NCBI RefSeq assembly: GCF_030247195.1
Contig: NC_080672.1
Location: 375,386,166-375,450,165, forward strand
DNA from: Topomyia yanbarensis
Taxonomy: Eukaryota > Arthropoda > Insecta > Diptera > Culicidae
Length of the DNA stretch: 64,000 bases
Reading direction: 5' to 3'
The notes below the pieces were generated by a model. That model was given only the letters and a program-made list of their open reading frames with translations. It was not told the origin of the DNA and ran no database searches. Of this stretch, positions 46,055-57,429 are shown piece after piece. Within the stretch, counting starts at the first letter, position 1. Every line of letters begins with the position of its first letter. The translations under genes were made by a program, and so were the position numbers.

Positions 46055-46183
46055 GACATTGTCTCAATTTGTCGAGCTGAGTCGATTGGTATATGAGACT
46101 CGGCCCTCCGGGCCTCGGAAAAAGTTTTCAAAGTTTGAGCGAATCCTATACATTTCTTTTGTAAGAAATGTAAAAAGCTACTT
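45340..46183 (-). repeat. hairpin/TAGGTGGATTAA repeat family, fullest copy (reversed)
   Basis: Read on the minus strand from 46183: hairpin ACATTTCTTACAAAAGAAATGT, GGATTCGCTCAAACTTTGAAAAC, CGAGGCCCGGAGGGCCGAG, CAATCGACTCAGCTCGACAA, a long (TG)n array, CTCAGCAATGGCTGAACCGAT, about 500 bp of non-coding body, then AATTCACCTAGCAGTGAGATA at 45340. This copy shows both ends of the family, about 840 bp apart. No ORF. Confidence 0.7.
45984..46050. repeat. (CA)n microsatellite
   Basis: An almost uninterrupted CA array of about 65 bp inside the hairpin repeat family. The HTHTH and VCVCV ORFs across it are artefacts. Confidence 0.95.
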
Positions 46184-46670
46184 AATTCTGCTAATGAGTT
46201 TCTTTTAGGATCTAGAGAAATGCGTCATAAATGTTAATTTTGGGAGGGTTAGACTTCCTCAATGGTATTCAATCCAAAAAGAATGTTATAAAACAATGTC
46301 CTATGCACACATGATCTAGTAAAACACATAGCATTACTTAACGCAAAAGTAAATAGAACGAATGTGTATGGGTAAAATCATACTCAGTGTAGCGGGATAT
46401 CCTGCAGCGGTTAGAGAAAAACTATCAGAAGTGAATCTTAACGCAAACACCAAGGACAAAATGCATACACTCAAATAAAAACAAAATGTGGTTAATTTAC
46501 TTAAACATATTTCTACCATTATTTTCCATCTTGCTCACTTTTTATTCCTCACTTCTCCTTCCTCATTGCCTCTTCCTCACTTGCTTATACTCATGGTATA
46601 CCTCACTCTATCCTTTTCTCATACTTTTCTGGTCTTCGTATTGCTGATTCCTACATTAACTTTTTAACGT
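46184..46670. other. no gene recognised
   Basis: AT- then CT-rich (46530-46620 has many CTCACTTCTCCTTCCTC-like words). Nothing coding. Confidence 0.3.
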
Positions 46671-47030
46671 TGCTCGCGTGTCTTGCGCTACCTTGAGTAC
46701 GTGTCGATTAGCTTCCGCAAATCATTCGTTTTCGAGCGCTCGGTCGAGACAGAAGTGTTTTATTGCCAGTCCGTGCAGTCTATAGCGACAAAGAATAGTG
46801 CTAATCCGCGTTCAAGGTTATCTTACGAACTCTCTGCCTCGTCGAGGTTTCAGTATTTTTTCCCTGCTTTTGTGTTTCTGTTTCTGAGTAGCGTTAGCCT
46901 GCCAGTGACCAGTGAAGCAGTGTTTTCCTAGTAAGCCGTCTGGATACCGTTACCTACACAAGTTAAGTATTATTTTCCATTTCTTGGTTCTCTTACTAAC
47001 GTGTACTGGGCAATGGGCTCGAACAAAAAT

Positions 47031-47942
47031 GACTTTCCCTGACGGCGGTTCATCTCAAGGTGAGATGGACGTCGAAACAAAATCGGCTCCCCGGCTCAAA
47101 GTATATCCAAGCTTGGCCACCGGACCCTTCGTGATCTTCTTTCGGACCAATGACGAAAAGTGTTTGAATCTGTTGTAGATTTCTAACGGACCGGTATTCG
47201 GCCGTGACAGAAATATCGAAAACTCACCCTGGTAAGCTTCGGGTGATGGTAAACAGTTTAAATCGAGTTAATTCGAGTCTGATTTGCGAGGACCTGCTGA
47301 AACATGGGACTGGCTCTTTCAAAAACTCCGTGCTTAAGCCAGTGAAAATACTGGAGTGCAAACGTTTGCATTGCAGCGCGAGGAGAATCTTAAGCGTTCC
47401 CTTCAGGGACGCTCTAAGCGATCTTTTGCAGAAATGTTTAAGATAGCTACGCCACCGACCACTACGAACGTCTATACCAACTTGTCTACTGAAGAAGGCG
47501 ACTGTGATGAACCCCTGGAGGGAACATTTTCTGCTGTGCCTAGAAGCAATAGAAAAAGGAGGAACATTTCCTCTTCCAAGCTTCGTTGTAAGGGCCAGAA
47601 GGTGTCTCTTCGGGGCCCCCAAAATAACTTCTCGAGGAAGTATTTGTGCAAAACCGAAGCGAGTCGCTTCCGGTCTCAGAAATATGAACTCAGAAAAGGA
47701 GTTCCCAGCACTTCCAGGAACATCAAAAACCCCAAGTGTTCCCATATCTCAGCCAGAGAAAGAATCCAGCGCTGGATTAATACATTTCTGTGATATTGTG
47801 GACCGTATTCTTACAGCATTACATATTTCTGACCCCCTTAAAAGCATCCTGATAACCTTTCTCCCTGCAGTAAAAACATGTTTGATGCAGTTCACTGCGA
47901 AATGGCCCCTCCTTTCAGCGATTGTATCCTTCGATGGGTAAT
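47031..47942 (+). pseudogene. I-like LINE ORF1 (gag-like), broken
   Basis: Starts MTFPDGGSSQGEMDVETKS at 47031 and reads PFVIFFRTNDEKCLNLL before a stop at 47178. The sense continues in other frames: NSPW/HPGKLRVMVNSLNRVNSSLICEDL, GTGSFKNSVLKPVKILECKRLHC (ORF 47204-47446), then two overlapping frames (47356-47793 and 47504-47941), the last ending KTCLMQFTAKWPLLSAIVSFDG. The blocks 'PF.VFFR', 'KLRV..N' and 'LKPVKILECKRLH' are those of gag-like ORF1 proteins of mosquito I-type LINEs as I know them. The zinc knuckles expected in the middle are not visible, apparently lost to a deletion near 47360. Several frameshifts make it inactive. Confidence 0.65.
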
Positions 47943-48480
47943 TCATATAACGACGTCACGGATTTAATCACTGTTCTACAGTGGAATTGCAGAAGCATTT
48001 TCCCGATCCTTTAAAATCTTACTAAATAACCTGAAACGCGATGCATTTGCACTATGCGAGACTTAGTTTACTTCAGAAATAGACCTACACTTCCACGATG
48101 TTAATATTATTCGCTTGGATCGAGAAGACTCTTACGAAGGAGTACTTTTGGGGATCAAAAAGTGCTACTCTTTCAATCGTATCGACCTTCCCTCGACACC
48201 AGGCATTGAAGCTGTCGCTTACGAAACCAGAATTAAAGGCAAATACCTTTGCATTGCTTCCACTTACATCCCCCTAGAGCCTCAGTTAGCCATCGACGGC
48301 TTTGCGATATTGCAAAACTGCTCCCCGCACCGAGGCGGCTAGTTTTAGATGACTTCAACACCCACGGTACGGCAAAGGGTTGCCTTCATGACGATAATCG
48401 ATCTACCTCAATCCATGAGCTTTGCGACAACTTCAATATGACCATTTTGAACACACAGACGTGTTACAGCCTAATATTTT
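47936..48480 (+). pseudogene. I-like LINE ORF2 endonuclease fragment
   Basis: Begins at the end of ORF1 with MGNSYNDVTD and ITVLQWNCRSIFP (the N-terminal NWN-type motif of apurinic endonucleases). The ALCET catalytic box is followed directly by a stop (CACTATGCGAGACTTAG). Then LDREDSYEGVLLGIKKCYSFNRIDLPSTPGIEAVAYETRIKGK (ORF 48115-48342), LDDFNTHGTAKG (degenerate GDFN) and LCDNFNMTILNTQT. The match ends near 48475, so the SDH motif and the reverse transcriptase are missing. Confidence 0.75.
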
Positions 48481-48489
48481 CTTGTTCGT

Positions 48490-49240
48490 TTGCTGTTGTG
48501 ATCCGTGTTCAGCGACTACGGAATTTCTTATTAAAGGATCTTCTTATCTGAATGTAGTGTTCTCCTGAACCCATCAATTTTTAGTAAGTCCTTGTTAATC
48601 GATTTCTTGATAATCGAAGTGGTAGACAATGAGATGGTTCATCAGATTCTCACTTTTATTTTTTGGATGTCTATAGTACCAGTTAGTGGCAAAAATGCGA
48701 ATTACTTTCATTGAAACACTTAAGTTTTCAAAACTTTAAAATCAAAAGTTGTTCTGGACCCCCCGACCGATTATTTTCCATTGGTTTCAAATGAAAAGGA
48801 AAAATCAAGGGAAAAGTCCATTCCTTAGTTTTACAAATGCCGATTTTTTTTAATAAAGTTGTTCGACAAAGACACCGTATTTATGCCTAATGGGTTATAC
48901 CCCCTTAAAATCACCTGTTGAGAATTGAAAAAATATCAAATTTGCAAATAGAGGTAAACCCTACAATTTTAGCATGTTGGACATAGCGTACTGATTATTT
49001 TTCAGAATGATAATCAAGTAGAAGCGTTTGTTGCACAAAATTAAATATATCGTTGAATATGGCAACATAAAGTCAGTACCTCTGTATATATAAAGACGAT
49101 GACACAATCGAGGTGCAAATATACGGACTAACACCATGTACCTCTAATAACGTTGTTAACCATTATGTACATATTTAACAGGCCGAAGGGGTACCCGGGA
49201 ACCCGCAAATTGAAAAACTCGTAACCATAGAAATTTTAGC
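48490..49240. other. no gene recognised
   Basis: Non-coding, AT-rich. Contains TTATACCCCCTTAAAA (48895), similar to TACCCCCTTAAA in the Transib-like hairpin arms, but too short to call related. Confidence 0.25.
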
Positions 49241-49330
49241 GAAAGCGACATATTATTAATATTATTATGTTTATTAAGGCTTTAACCACTGAGGGTCATT
49301 CGCCTAGAAAAAAAAAGATGTCATTACATT

Positions 49331-49705
49331 GGCCGTGGAAGAACCTCCCCATCACTCAGTCCGGGTGTGGCGGAGGGCCCGCTGAACGATGGTAGATGGC
49401 CTGGTATGCTATGGTTCATACAGGGCCACGGGAGAAGCTCTCCAGCACCCGGTCCGGGTGTGGCGGAGGGCCCGCTGAGCAATATTGGTACATGTATTGG
49501 CACGTTGTGGTTGAAAGGGCCGCGGAAGAACCTCTCCATCACCAAGTCTGGGTGTGGCAGAGGGCCCGCTGAAAGATGGTAGATGGCTTAGTTTGTTGTG
49601 GCTGATAGAGGGCCACGGGATATCCTCCTCAGCGCCTGTTCGGAGTGAGGCGGATAGCCCGCCATGTGAAGGTGGTAGGTAAGGTGTTTGAGGCCGGTAT
49701 GCTCT
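49331..49705 (-). repeat. four tandem ~93 bp units in the LINE 3' region
   Basis: Units start at GGCC(G/A)(T/C)GG at 49331, 49424, 49518 and 49611 on the plus strand, each with CCGGGTGTGGCGGAGGGCCCGCTGA or a variant about 40 bases in. The second to fourth diverge by substitutions. Short ORFs on either strand here are shadows. Confidence 0.85.
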
Positions 49706-49714
49706 CGGTCCACT

Positions 49715-51830
49715 TTAGATAGCTTCAAAAATATTGGCATCTTTCAAGAATGCGAGTAGTGTCTCTTTCTGTGCTGAGTTGTTCGATAGTGTGTCCCGAA
49801 TCCAGGAGGGCAGATTATGGAGTCGCCGCAGGTCTTCGAGTTCCCGGCAGTTAAGGAGTAGGTGCTCTACCGTGATTCTTGTATTGCAGGTCGGGCACAT
49901 TGGGGGATCGACGCGGGTGATGGTGTGGGTGTGGGTGATCTTTGTTCCCTCCGGTTTTCGCGGTCTGTCCACTTCGCGAGATCTTTTTTAACCTTCTGTG
50001 GGTAGCCTCGTAGATTCCTCCAGTGGGCGATAGAGTGCTCGGAGACTTTTGCCTTGAATTCCCTAATAACATCAGACGATGGGACCTCTTTGGAAAACAG
50101 AGCGCGTGAATGGCGACCGAGTGCGGCCAAACGGTCAGCCTCTTCGTTACCGCGAATTCCACTGTGCCCGGGAACCCAGCATATCGTTGTAAACGGGTCG
50201 CAGGATTGCTATATGGCTTGAACGTAGGTGTGCTTGGACTCCCCGATTCCAGTGCTTTGATGACAGAGAGGGAATCGGAGAAAATCACAGCCGGAGTATC
50301 TTCAGGTTTCTTGGTTATGGCTATGGCGATGACGGCTGCTTCTGCGGAGAATACTGAGCAAACAGAGAGTAGACGAAGGGTGAGGCCCTCTCCAATGCCG
50401 CTCACACCCGCCCCCACGCCCTCGCTGAGTTTCGAGCCGTCAGTGTAAATGTGCAGATGATTAGGGTATTTGCGTTCAACCATTTGAAGGAATTTAGCTC
50501 TGACAGTACTGGGAGGATCGCCTGCTCCGGCGGATACAGCCAGGCTGCAGTCTAAGTTGGGGCCACGCTCATGCCAGGCGTGGTTTCGAACCCGATGCAG
50601 CTGTGCGATTGTAGGGAGAGGGGTACTGGTAAATTTGGTATAGATGTCTTTGGCTGTCTGTAGAAGGTGACATCCATCACCAGATGTTTTCTCTAAGAAT
50701 CCAACGGCTCGTTTCAGGACAGCTACCGCCAGTGCCCATCGGCAGGGAAGTACTCCGGTTTCGACGCAGGCGGCTTCGGCAGGGGTGCTGGGCAGTAGAT
50801 TCGAAGCCAGTCTGACTGCTCCGTGATACAACGGTGACAAGATATCTACTAATTCCTCCCAATTGAGACTTTGGTTGGTTATCTCGAGGCCGTAGAACAG
50901 GCGACTATGGATGAGGGCTTGGCTGATATTTAGTGCGGTTCGCCTATTCCACTTTGGGTGACGCGAGCTGATGGTGCGAATTAGTTGTTTTCTACTTTCG
51001 CAGTCCTTTTTCACCTGCCGGAAGTGTGGGAGAAAAGTCATCTGCCGGTCGATAGTCACACCAAGAATTTTAGGTTCCTTCCGGAAAGGAATTACGGTTC
51101 CGGCAAGTTTGACTGGCCTGCCGGTGGCTACATGATGGGAATTGCAGCAATGCGCAATAGCGCATTTTGTGGCTGAGATACTGAAACCGACTGAGTCAGC
51201 CCACCGGCCGACAGCATTCACGGGTGCCTGTAGCTTCAGTTTTGTGCGACCAATTGTTTTTCCGATAGCAATAAGTATTATATCTTCGGCATAGACAAAC
51301 ACGTATATACCTTTCGGAAGCGTGGCAAAAAGGGAATTCATGCTGACCAAGAATAGTGTGACTGCCAAGGCCGACCCTTGGGGGACCCCGTTAGCTTCCC
51401 GAAACAGGTTCGATTGCTTGCCTCCAATGCCCACCCTGAAACTTCGGTCACTGAGGTACTGCTTGAGGAAGCAGCCAAGGTTTCCGCTAACACCCCATAC
51501 CGTGTTGTATGCCTTGGCGAGATCAAGGATGGCAATATCCGCATGCAGGTCGTTGGCTATGGCGTCACTTACTGTTTCACCGAGGAAGCCTAGATTCCTG
51601 TGCCGAGTCCCTTACGGAATGCGAACTGTCGATGGTCGAGAAGCTCCTGTTCCTCGAGGAATGTTATCAGGCGTCTGTTTGCCATTCTTTCCATCGTCTT
51701 CCCAATACAGGGGAGAAGGCTGATGGGTTGGAAGTCGTTCGGGCTCCTGGTTCCCTCGCATTTCTTCGGAATGGGAATCCTGAGAGCGGTTGGAGAGCGA
51801 CATAGTTTGATATATGAATGAATATATAAA
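49715..51830 (-). pseudogene. LINE ORF2 fragment: reverse transcriptase, RNase H and zinc motif, inactivated
   Basis: Order: IPIPKKCEGTRSPNDFQPISLLPCIGKTMERM (about 51780-51690), RQFAFRKGLGTG, a frameshift, motif A ILDLAKAYNTVW (about 51520), motif B ANGVPQGSALAV (51390), then VFVYAEDIILI, where the usual YADD has become YAED. Next come the thumb (ILGVTIDRQMTFLPH) and an RNase H domain with HIYTDGS, FSAEAAVI, FSDSLSVI and, after a frameshift at about 50180, VPGHSGIRGNEEADRLA, so all four acidic residues are present. The end (49972-49715) carries MCPTCNTRITVEHLLLNC, a C-x2-C-x7-H-x4-C motif. The open 527-codon frame 51434-49851 runs out of frame in its last 110 codons. The YAED change and two or more frameshifts make activity unlikely. 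Confidence 0.8.
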
Positions 51831-51959
51831 ATTCCTGTAATCAATATTCAAATAAGTAAGTTACGAAGGGTCCGTCAGTAATACTAGCCTTGAGGCCCGC
51901 CGCGGCTCTCGACGGCCCTGGTCACATTTACACATTTGCTGAGCTTGATGAAGAGAGTC

Positions 51960-52668
51960 GAATGGAGTAATGATTAAACCGGTTTATATGGGAATTTCGC
52001 ATGAGACCGCATACTTCATACGCATACTTCAACCCGTATACAGGAACCAGAACTCCGATAGCAATGAATTTAGTAGCAGTTAATAGGGATGCTGTAGCTT
52101 TCATTTGAGACTAAATTTGAGAAAATCGGGTCAGAAATTTCTGAGAAGCAGATGCCAAATCAATTCAAGAAGTTTGCCACTTTCCCGAACCTTCCGCTTT
52201 TCGCCGAAGGTGTCCAAAGCTACCAATGTGGATTTGATTGGGCATCAGTGAGCTAAAACTATAAATCCAAACAATGTAGAACATATTGTACGAACTTTTG
52301 CATATCTTAGATAACATGCTGATTCCGATTTATATGGGAATTTCATGCGTGACCATACTGTTCAACCCGTAACTCCGGAACCGGAAGTCGGAATTAAATG
52401 AAATTCAATAGCAGCCTATGCGAATGTTGTAAATTTCATTTGAAACTAAGTCTGATAAAATCGTTTTGGCCATCTCCGAGTAACCCATGTGCATTTGTTT
52501 GTCACATACATACATATACACGCACACAAATATGAACACACCTACAGACATTTGCCGAACTCGACGAACTGAGTCGAATGGTATAAGAGACTCGGCCCTC
52601 CGGACCTCGGTTAAAAAGTCGATTTTAAGAGTGGTTCCATAGCCTTTCTATAGGAGAAAGGCTAAAAT
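51960..52668 (-). repeat. hairpin repeat family, long variant with internal duplication
   Basis: Read from 52668 on the minus strand: TTAGCCTTTCTCCTATAGAAAGGCT (hairpin), CGAGGTCCGGAGGGCCGAGTC, CATTCGACTCAGTTCGTCGAG, a GTGTG-rich stretch and CTCGGAGATGGCC. Then two direct copies of a segment with GACTTCCGGTTCCGGAGTTACGGGTTGAA and GAAATTCCCATATAA (about 52480-52330 and 52150-51985). Confidence 0.6.
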
Positions 52669-52669
52669 G

Positions 52670-53499
52670 GACATACTTTTCTTGATGAAAAAAATCTAAC
52701 TGGCAAATTCGAATGATCAAGTTTCATGTTCGAAATGTTAGGCTTTCGGAAAATCTCATCCTATAATCCTGTTATTTGTGTGGTGGGAGCTATACGCCAT
52801 GTTGAATAAAGTTTGTGCACAAATCATTGCTAGAAGATCATTTGATTCGACAATTTCACGGTTTGGCGACATACTTTTTTTCCCTGGCCCTTCTTAACAT
52901 TTTCCATTCAGTTGGCATCGATGGATGTATGGCGTCGAGCAGCTGGAATCATTTCAAGGGCAATTGTAAGATAGATTTGAAACATTCTTTCGATTTCCTG
53001 ACCATAAATCCGGTTGTAAAACACGAATGAATTTATCTCCTAATTTTTTGTAGAATCTTGTGATATAAAATATAATTTTTTCGACTCATTGAAGCTGCTC
53101 CACGAGTCTTGCCAAATATAAGGATTAAATAAAAATGATGCAGTGCAGATATGATTGCCCCAAACCATATTCTTGTTTCCACTCCCAATATTATCTACAC
53201 ATTCAGTTTGAACAAGTAGGGTTTTAGGATATCCATAGCAAAATGGTGCGTAATACTCATCAGTATGCACTCAACGTCTTGCATCCTACTAATAAGTAAC
53301 GCTTCGTTATTATAATAAATCTATTCTACCCACGGCGGCACATACAAAACACTCCTTCTTCAGCTTGGAAACAATCCAATCGGCCCCTCGAATACCTCAA
53401 ACTCAACCCAGTACTACCATCCGGGAGGAAAGGGGGGTCTGCATTCGCACTCGCAACAAAACGCCCGCTTCACACGTATGTACAGTGTACACTTTCGCC
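52670..53499. other. no gene recognised
   Basis: AT-rich to 53300, then rising GC content. The ORFs at 52815-53030 and 53040-53270 have no recognisable domain. Confidence 0.25.
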
Positions 53500-53829
53500 A
53501 CCCTCATCAACATCATCGCGTCCTGAAATGATGCTCCAACGACAAACACCGAAGAGGACAGCGACCGACAGCCAGAGACGATCGGCCGCGCCGGGCTGGG
53601 TCGGGCGAATCGAGTGTTGTATTCTCATCTCGTGTCAGCAGCAACATTTTCACGCCTGGCCAAGCAGGCAGCAGACAACCGTCGGAATCCGGTCGCCTCA
53701 TCATCCGCCCTTTTCGTTTGTCGTCCCCGTGTCATCGTCTCGGTTGAGTGAGTTTCGCACGAAGTAGAAATGGTGGACTAGGCGGGCGCGCGCGCGTGTG
53801 TGTGTGCAATAAATCACATAAAAATATGA
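53500..53829 (+). promoter_or_regulatory. GC-rich, CpG-containing block ending in a donor-like site; possible promoter/first exon
   Basis: GC-rich, repeat-free sequence with many CG dinucleotides and poly-purine/pyrimidine words, ending in GAAAT|GTAAGTG (53824-53835), a good 5' splice consensus. A TCAGT-type initiator and a TATA box are not clear. Open frames on both strands (53528-53767, 53513-53704) show no domain. This resembles the 5' region of an insect housekeeping or regulatory gene, but no coding exon was found. Weak inference. Confidence 0.25.
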
Positions 53830-56374
53830 AATGTAAGTGAAATTATGTGCTTGCCGTGGGAAACAGGTCGGGAAACGATGCAAAGATGGCAAAGTGGCCT
53901 GTCTGACTGCAGAATGAGAATGTCCCGGCTTATCTGGGGGAAGCGAATTTTCGTTGACTTTGTTAAACTGCTGTCGTCGACGTTGGGGGAAACTTTTGCT
54001 TGAGACGTTCGCAACACGGTGTGGACTAAACGATAGACAAAATTTGCGTTTACCTACAAGCTTGTGAAAAGTACTGTAATGTCGAAATGTAAATGTATTA
54101 TCCTTGAAAGGGGATGAAAGAAAATCATATTCTCAGCCTGGACGAGATAATGATATTCAGGTGAAGAAGATTGAAAATACTTCGCCCACAGAAAAGGATA
54201 ATGATTACCTACTTATTTATTCATTAGAATAAGATACTATTTTACTCTGGTGATTACAGGAACTTATACCACATAAACAGTTTTGGACTGCTCCTATTCC
54301 CATAGTTCCAAGAATTAAGCTCAAAAGAGTTATTATGCGAAACCGATTGTGTAATCCAGTCTGTATAAATTTAACTCAATGTGAGACTCAAGCTTGAATA
54401 GTAGTTTTTAAAAGGATCATGAACAATTCAATTTAAACATTTGAACGAGATATGAAATAATCGCCGGCAGCGGATTCGAAGCACTTGAACAACGATTTTT
54501 TATATTTGCTTGGAATTTCCAACAAATATAAAATTAATATTATTTGGTTATTAATTTTCAGTTCAATATCTATTCATCGCCCTGAAAGATTCAAATATTT
54601 CAATAATAATCATATCATTCCCTTAACTACATTGTCATTGTAACAAGTCAAACGGAAAACTATGCTTGAACTTTAAACACAATGAATCACTGAAAACAAT
54701 GGGTAAGCATACCAATTTAGCAAAGGAATAATTCACCATATGTGTCACGCATATCCCCCGTTTGTTAAACTTTTCAGCTATAGCTTTTTCCCTCAACCTA
54801 AAAAGTTCAACTAAGTGGACATTCCATTAGTGTTTTTTGTCCCCGTGTACGGCATTCCGGTGAAGGATTAGTGAGGATGGGGGCATGTGTGCTACTTCCA
54901 AACAGATGTGCGATGATACCTCGCGCATGGGGGTGCGATAAAATTCTACTTTCACAATTTTATAGCTTTACTTTTAACTCAGGCATTTTCGGGAAACTGT
55001 CGGCACGGAATAGTCTGGTGAAGCCAGAAGCAAAAGAAGCATCAATTGAGCCATCAAAGAAATGGTCGGGTTTACCAGTCCTGAAGAGATGAAAAGTCAA
55101 TGATTTCCGATGAGAGTTGCAAGTTTGTTGTTTTTCGGTTTTGTTTCTACGGGGAAGGAAAGTAATTTTAAAATTTTTATATCCCGGTTTCCAACGGTTT
55201 CGGTTTCCAAGAGATTACATTCCCCCCTATCGGATGATACTGCTCATGGGGCGGATGAATTGGGTAGATTGTATTTTTTCCTTCGAGTGCTTGGAAGATC
55301 TCGATTTCAACAAGAACATGTAAGCTGTATGATAGGATGGACCTCGCAAAGTTTAAATCGATTCTAGGCGGAATTTTCAACATACTTTTCAAGCTCTTTT
55401 TTACGCTTTCTGTAATATCCTATGAAACGTAGTAGGCGGTGGTTAGTTATTTTCGTCCACACACATTGTCATCTATTTACCATCAACAGTGCTATCTTTG
55501 AAAACGAACCACCTTGGTTTTGCAACTAATTTTTTCGGATCTAATTTTATTGCAAACAACTAAGTAGGCTTCATTTTATTATATTCAAAATTGCAAATAT
55601 TTTGTCGTATGCAATTTTGGATGTTCTTTTATTTGATGCCACTGTAAGGGAAAACGTATCTGCCAAATCATGTTAGTCGAGCTGACATCTCTTTGGGCTG
55701 AGCAAACCAATTTGTTTGTTTGTTTAGTGTTTAGTTGACCAAGTTGGGAACTAATCTACTGGGTATTCAATGTGCGTAGGGAATGCGTCTTGTCTGAGTG
55801 GAATTATGACTGTTTAATCAAGTATGAGGATTGAAACTCGCAAGAAGAATCGGAAACCAGTTTCCAATTTGCTGCCAATGATTTCAGTACGAAGAACAAA
55901 TGTATTATTGTCATATTCATTTGTTTATTTGTTGTCCATTAAGTCATCAATCAATATAATAATTGCTCTCATTGTATTGAGTACTTCCATATACTTTGGA
56001 GTAGTATCTACACTCTATTATTGATTATCATGTTAAGCATATATCTACATGCGCATAAAATTATTATAACTTAATTAAGTTTGAGAAACATGCTTAGGAG
56101 CTCACACCCAAAACATCAATGAGTCTCTGGATAGTGGAATCTGTTCCTTAGCGCCAAAACACATGCACAAATTCTGGCAGGCAGGTGGTCAATGTTGTGA
56201 CTTATTTGGCAGTCAGCATTTTCAACTAAGGATTTTCATCGATCTTACAAGCTATGGAGGTGATGGGAATTACCTTGGGGACTAAAGCTGAAAGATGTGC
56301 TACTGGACTCGACAGTGAACGTATAACTCGTTCTGAACTAAAAGTGGGTGTCGCGGCAAAACAGACCCGAATTC

Positions 56375-56412
<38 letters not shown>

Positions 56413-57307
56413 AAAATATGCCAAACCAAGAACATTTTCATGATGAGGAAGGTGAGTTCTGTGGACCCGGTATAATACATTATCTAGTAAGGTACTACAA
56501 TCGAGTTATACACCGTACTTTATCTTTAAATGGATTTTCCCGTAAGTAATGATTTTTAAGCGGTCAAGTAAGACTTTTCATAGAAGTACTGGTCCGATTT
56601 CAATAGTTTTTTCAGTTTCAATAGTTTTTTTCAGTTCAGAAAATATACCGCTATGTTTGATCGAGAGGGATTTGCAAAATGTCAATTTGTTCCATTTTTA
56701 TGGCCCTTAATAGACCAAAAAATAACGTAAATATTGGAAATTTTCACAAATGGTTACATAACTTTCACAAATTATAAAATAAAAGAAATCCCTCTCGTCT
56801 TAACATAGCCAACGTGACCATGATTATAAAAAATATGAGTTTTCTGAATACAGATTACCCAATTTGCCAAAGCTTTACTTAAGCGGGGCTCATGCAGTTT
56901 CAACATCAATGTCCACGGTGTTCCCAAAACCATTATTAACAAAAAAAATGACCATAAATTTTCCATACGGCATTCGAAAGATACAGTATCCAAACATCTT
57001 CTCAGTGAATTTCAAAATGATCCATCGAGGGATTCGAGAGAAAATGGAATTTGAAGTTTTATGACACGTTTCATAAGGCTACCAGCAAACACCCACGGGT
57101 TTGGTCCTATCTCTACAAACAAATTTTTTTTGTCTACTTATTTAATACATGGCATTCGAAAGATATAATTATCAAGTATATCTCCTGCAAGTTTGAAAAT
57201 ATTTCATTGACGAAATCGAAATTTATAACGGTTTGGATGTGGTATGCGGTCATAGATGGGTTTTCTACCAGACTTCAAGCGTGAATCCATGTTTGTCCAT
57301 TGACTAT
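53830..57307. other. long non-coding stretch
   Basis: No gene recognised. ORFs at 54871-55092, 55110-55367 and 56864-57064 lack known domains. (GA)n lies at 56378-56412. Around 56970 and 57150 two loosely similar segments contain GGCATTCGAAAGATA followed by a GAATTTCAAAATGAT / AGTTTGAAAATATTT block, an old tandem duplication of about 180 bp. Confidence 0.3.
56378..56412. repeat. (GA)n microsatellite
   Basis: About 17 consecutive GA units. Confidence 0.95.
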
Positions 57308-57342
57308 TCAGTTCTTAGTCGACCGTTACCGGTAGTAGACGT
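57308..57342 (+). promoter_or_regulatory. internal LINE promoter: initiator plus downstream element
   Basis: Initiator TCAGTT at 57308-57313 (A+1 at 57310) and AGACGT at 57337-57342, exactly +28 to +33 and a perfect fit to the insect downstream promoter element RGWYVT. TATA-less promoters of this layout allow jockey-type LINEs to carry their promoter inside the transcript. Confidence 0.65.
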
Positions 57343-57429
57343 AGTTGAACGGCGCTACGCTACAAGTATTTATTTGATTAATTTAATTCAAGCCGCGCGC
57401 GATTTTCGAAAAAAAAAATAGTCAGCATT

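Larger units (their letters stand above)
46680..48480 (+). mobile_element. I-like LINE, 5' half (leader, ORF1, start of endonuclease), 3' truncated
   Basis: A GC-richer segment holding a leader (from about 46680-46725), a broken gag-like ORF1 and the first two thirds of an endonuclease domain. It stops abruptly at about 48480. The endonuclease matches the relic at 3410-3700, so the window has two fragments of this family. Possible initiator TCATTC at 46722-46727. Confidence 0.7.
49245..51835 (-). mobile_element. LINE with RNase H domain (I/Outcast/Loa group), 5' truncated
   Basis: Minus-strand copy running from a truncation inside the reverse transcriptase fingers (about 51835) to a 3' end rich in TAATAATATTAATAAT-like words (49240-49265). 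Coding part 51830-49715, then a 3' region of four 93-bp tandem units. Codon usage and GC content are higher than in the flanks. Confidence 0.75.

Noticed and set aside
35055..46183. Helitron as the class of the hairpin repeat family
   Set aside because: A hairpin near one end fits, but the ends do not read TC...CTRR next to A|T sites in the copies I could bound.
45879..46208. ORFs with long HTHTH or VCVCV runs
   Set aside because: They are read across a (CA)n microsatellite.
49331..49705. CRISPR-like regular repeats
   Set aside because: The units are contiguous tandem repeats without spacers, in a eukaryotic LINE tail.
53528..53767. Open frames in the GC-rich block as coding exons
   Set aside because: Both strands are open simply because of GC-rich composition; no domain or start context supports either.
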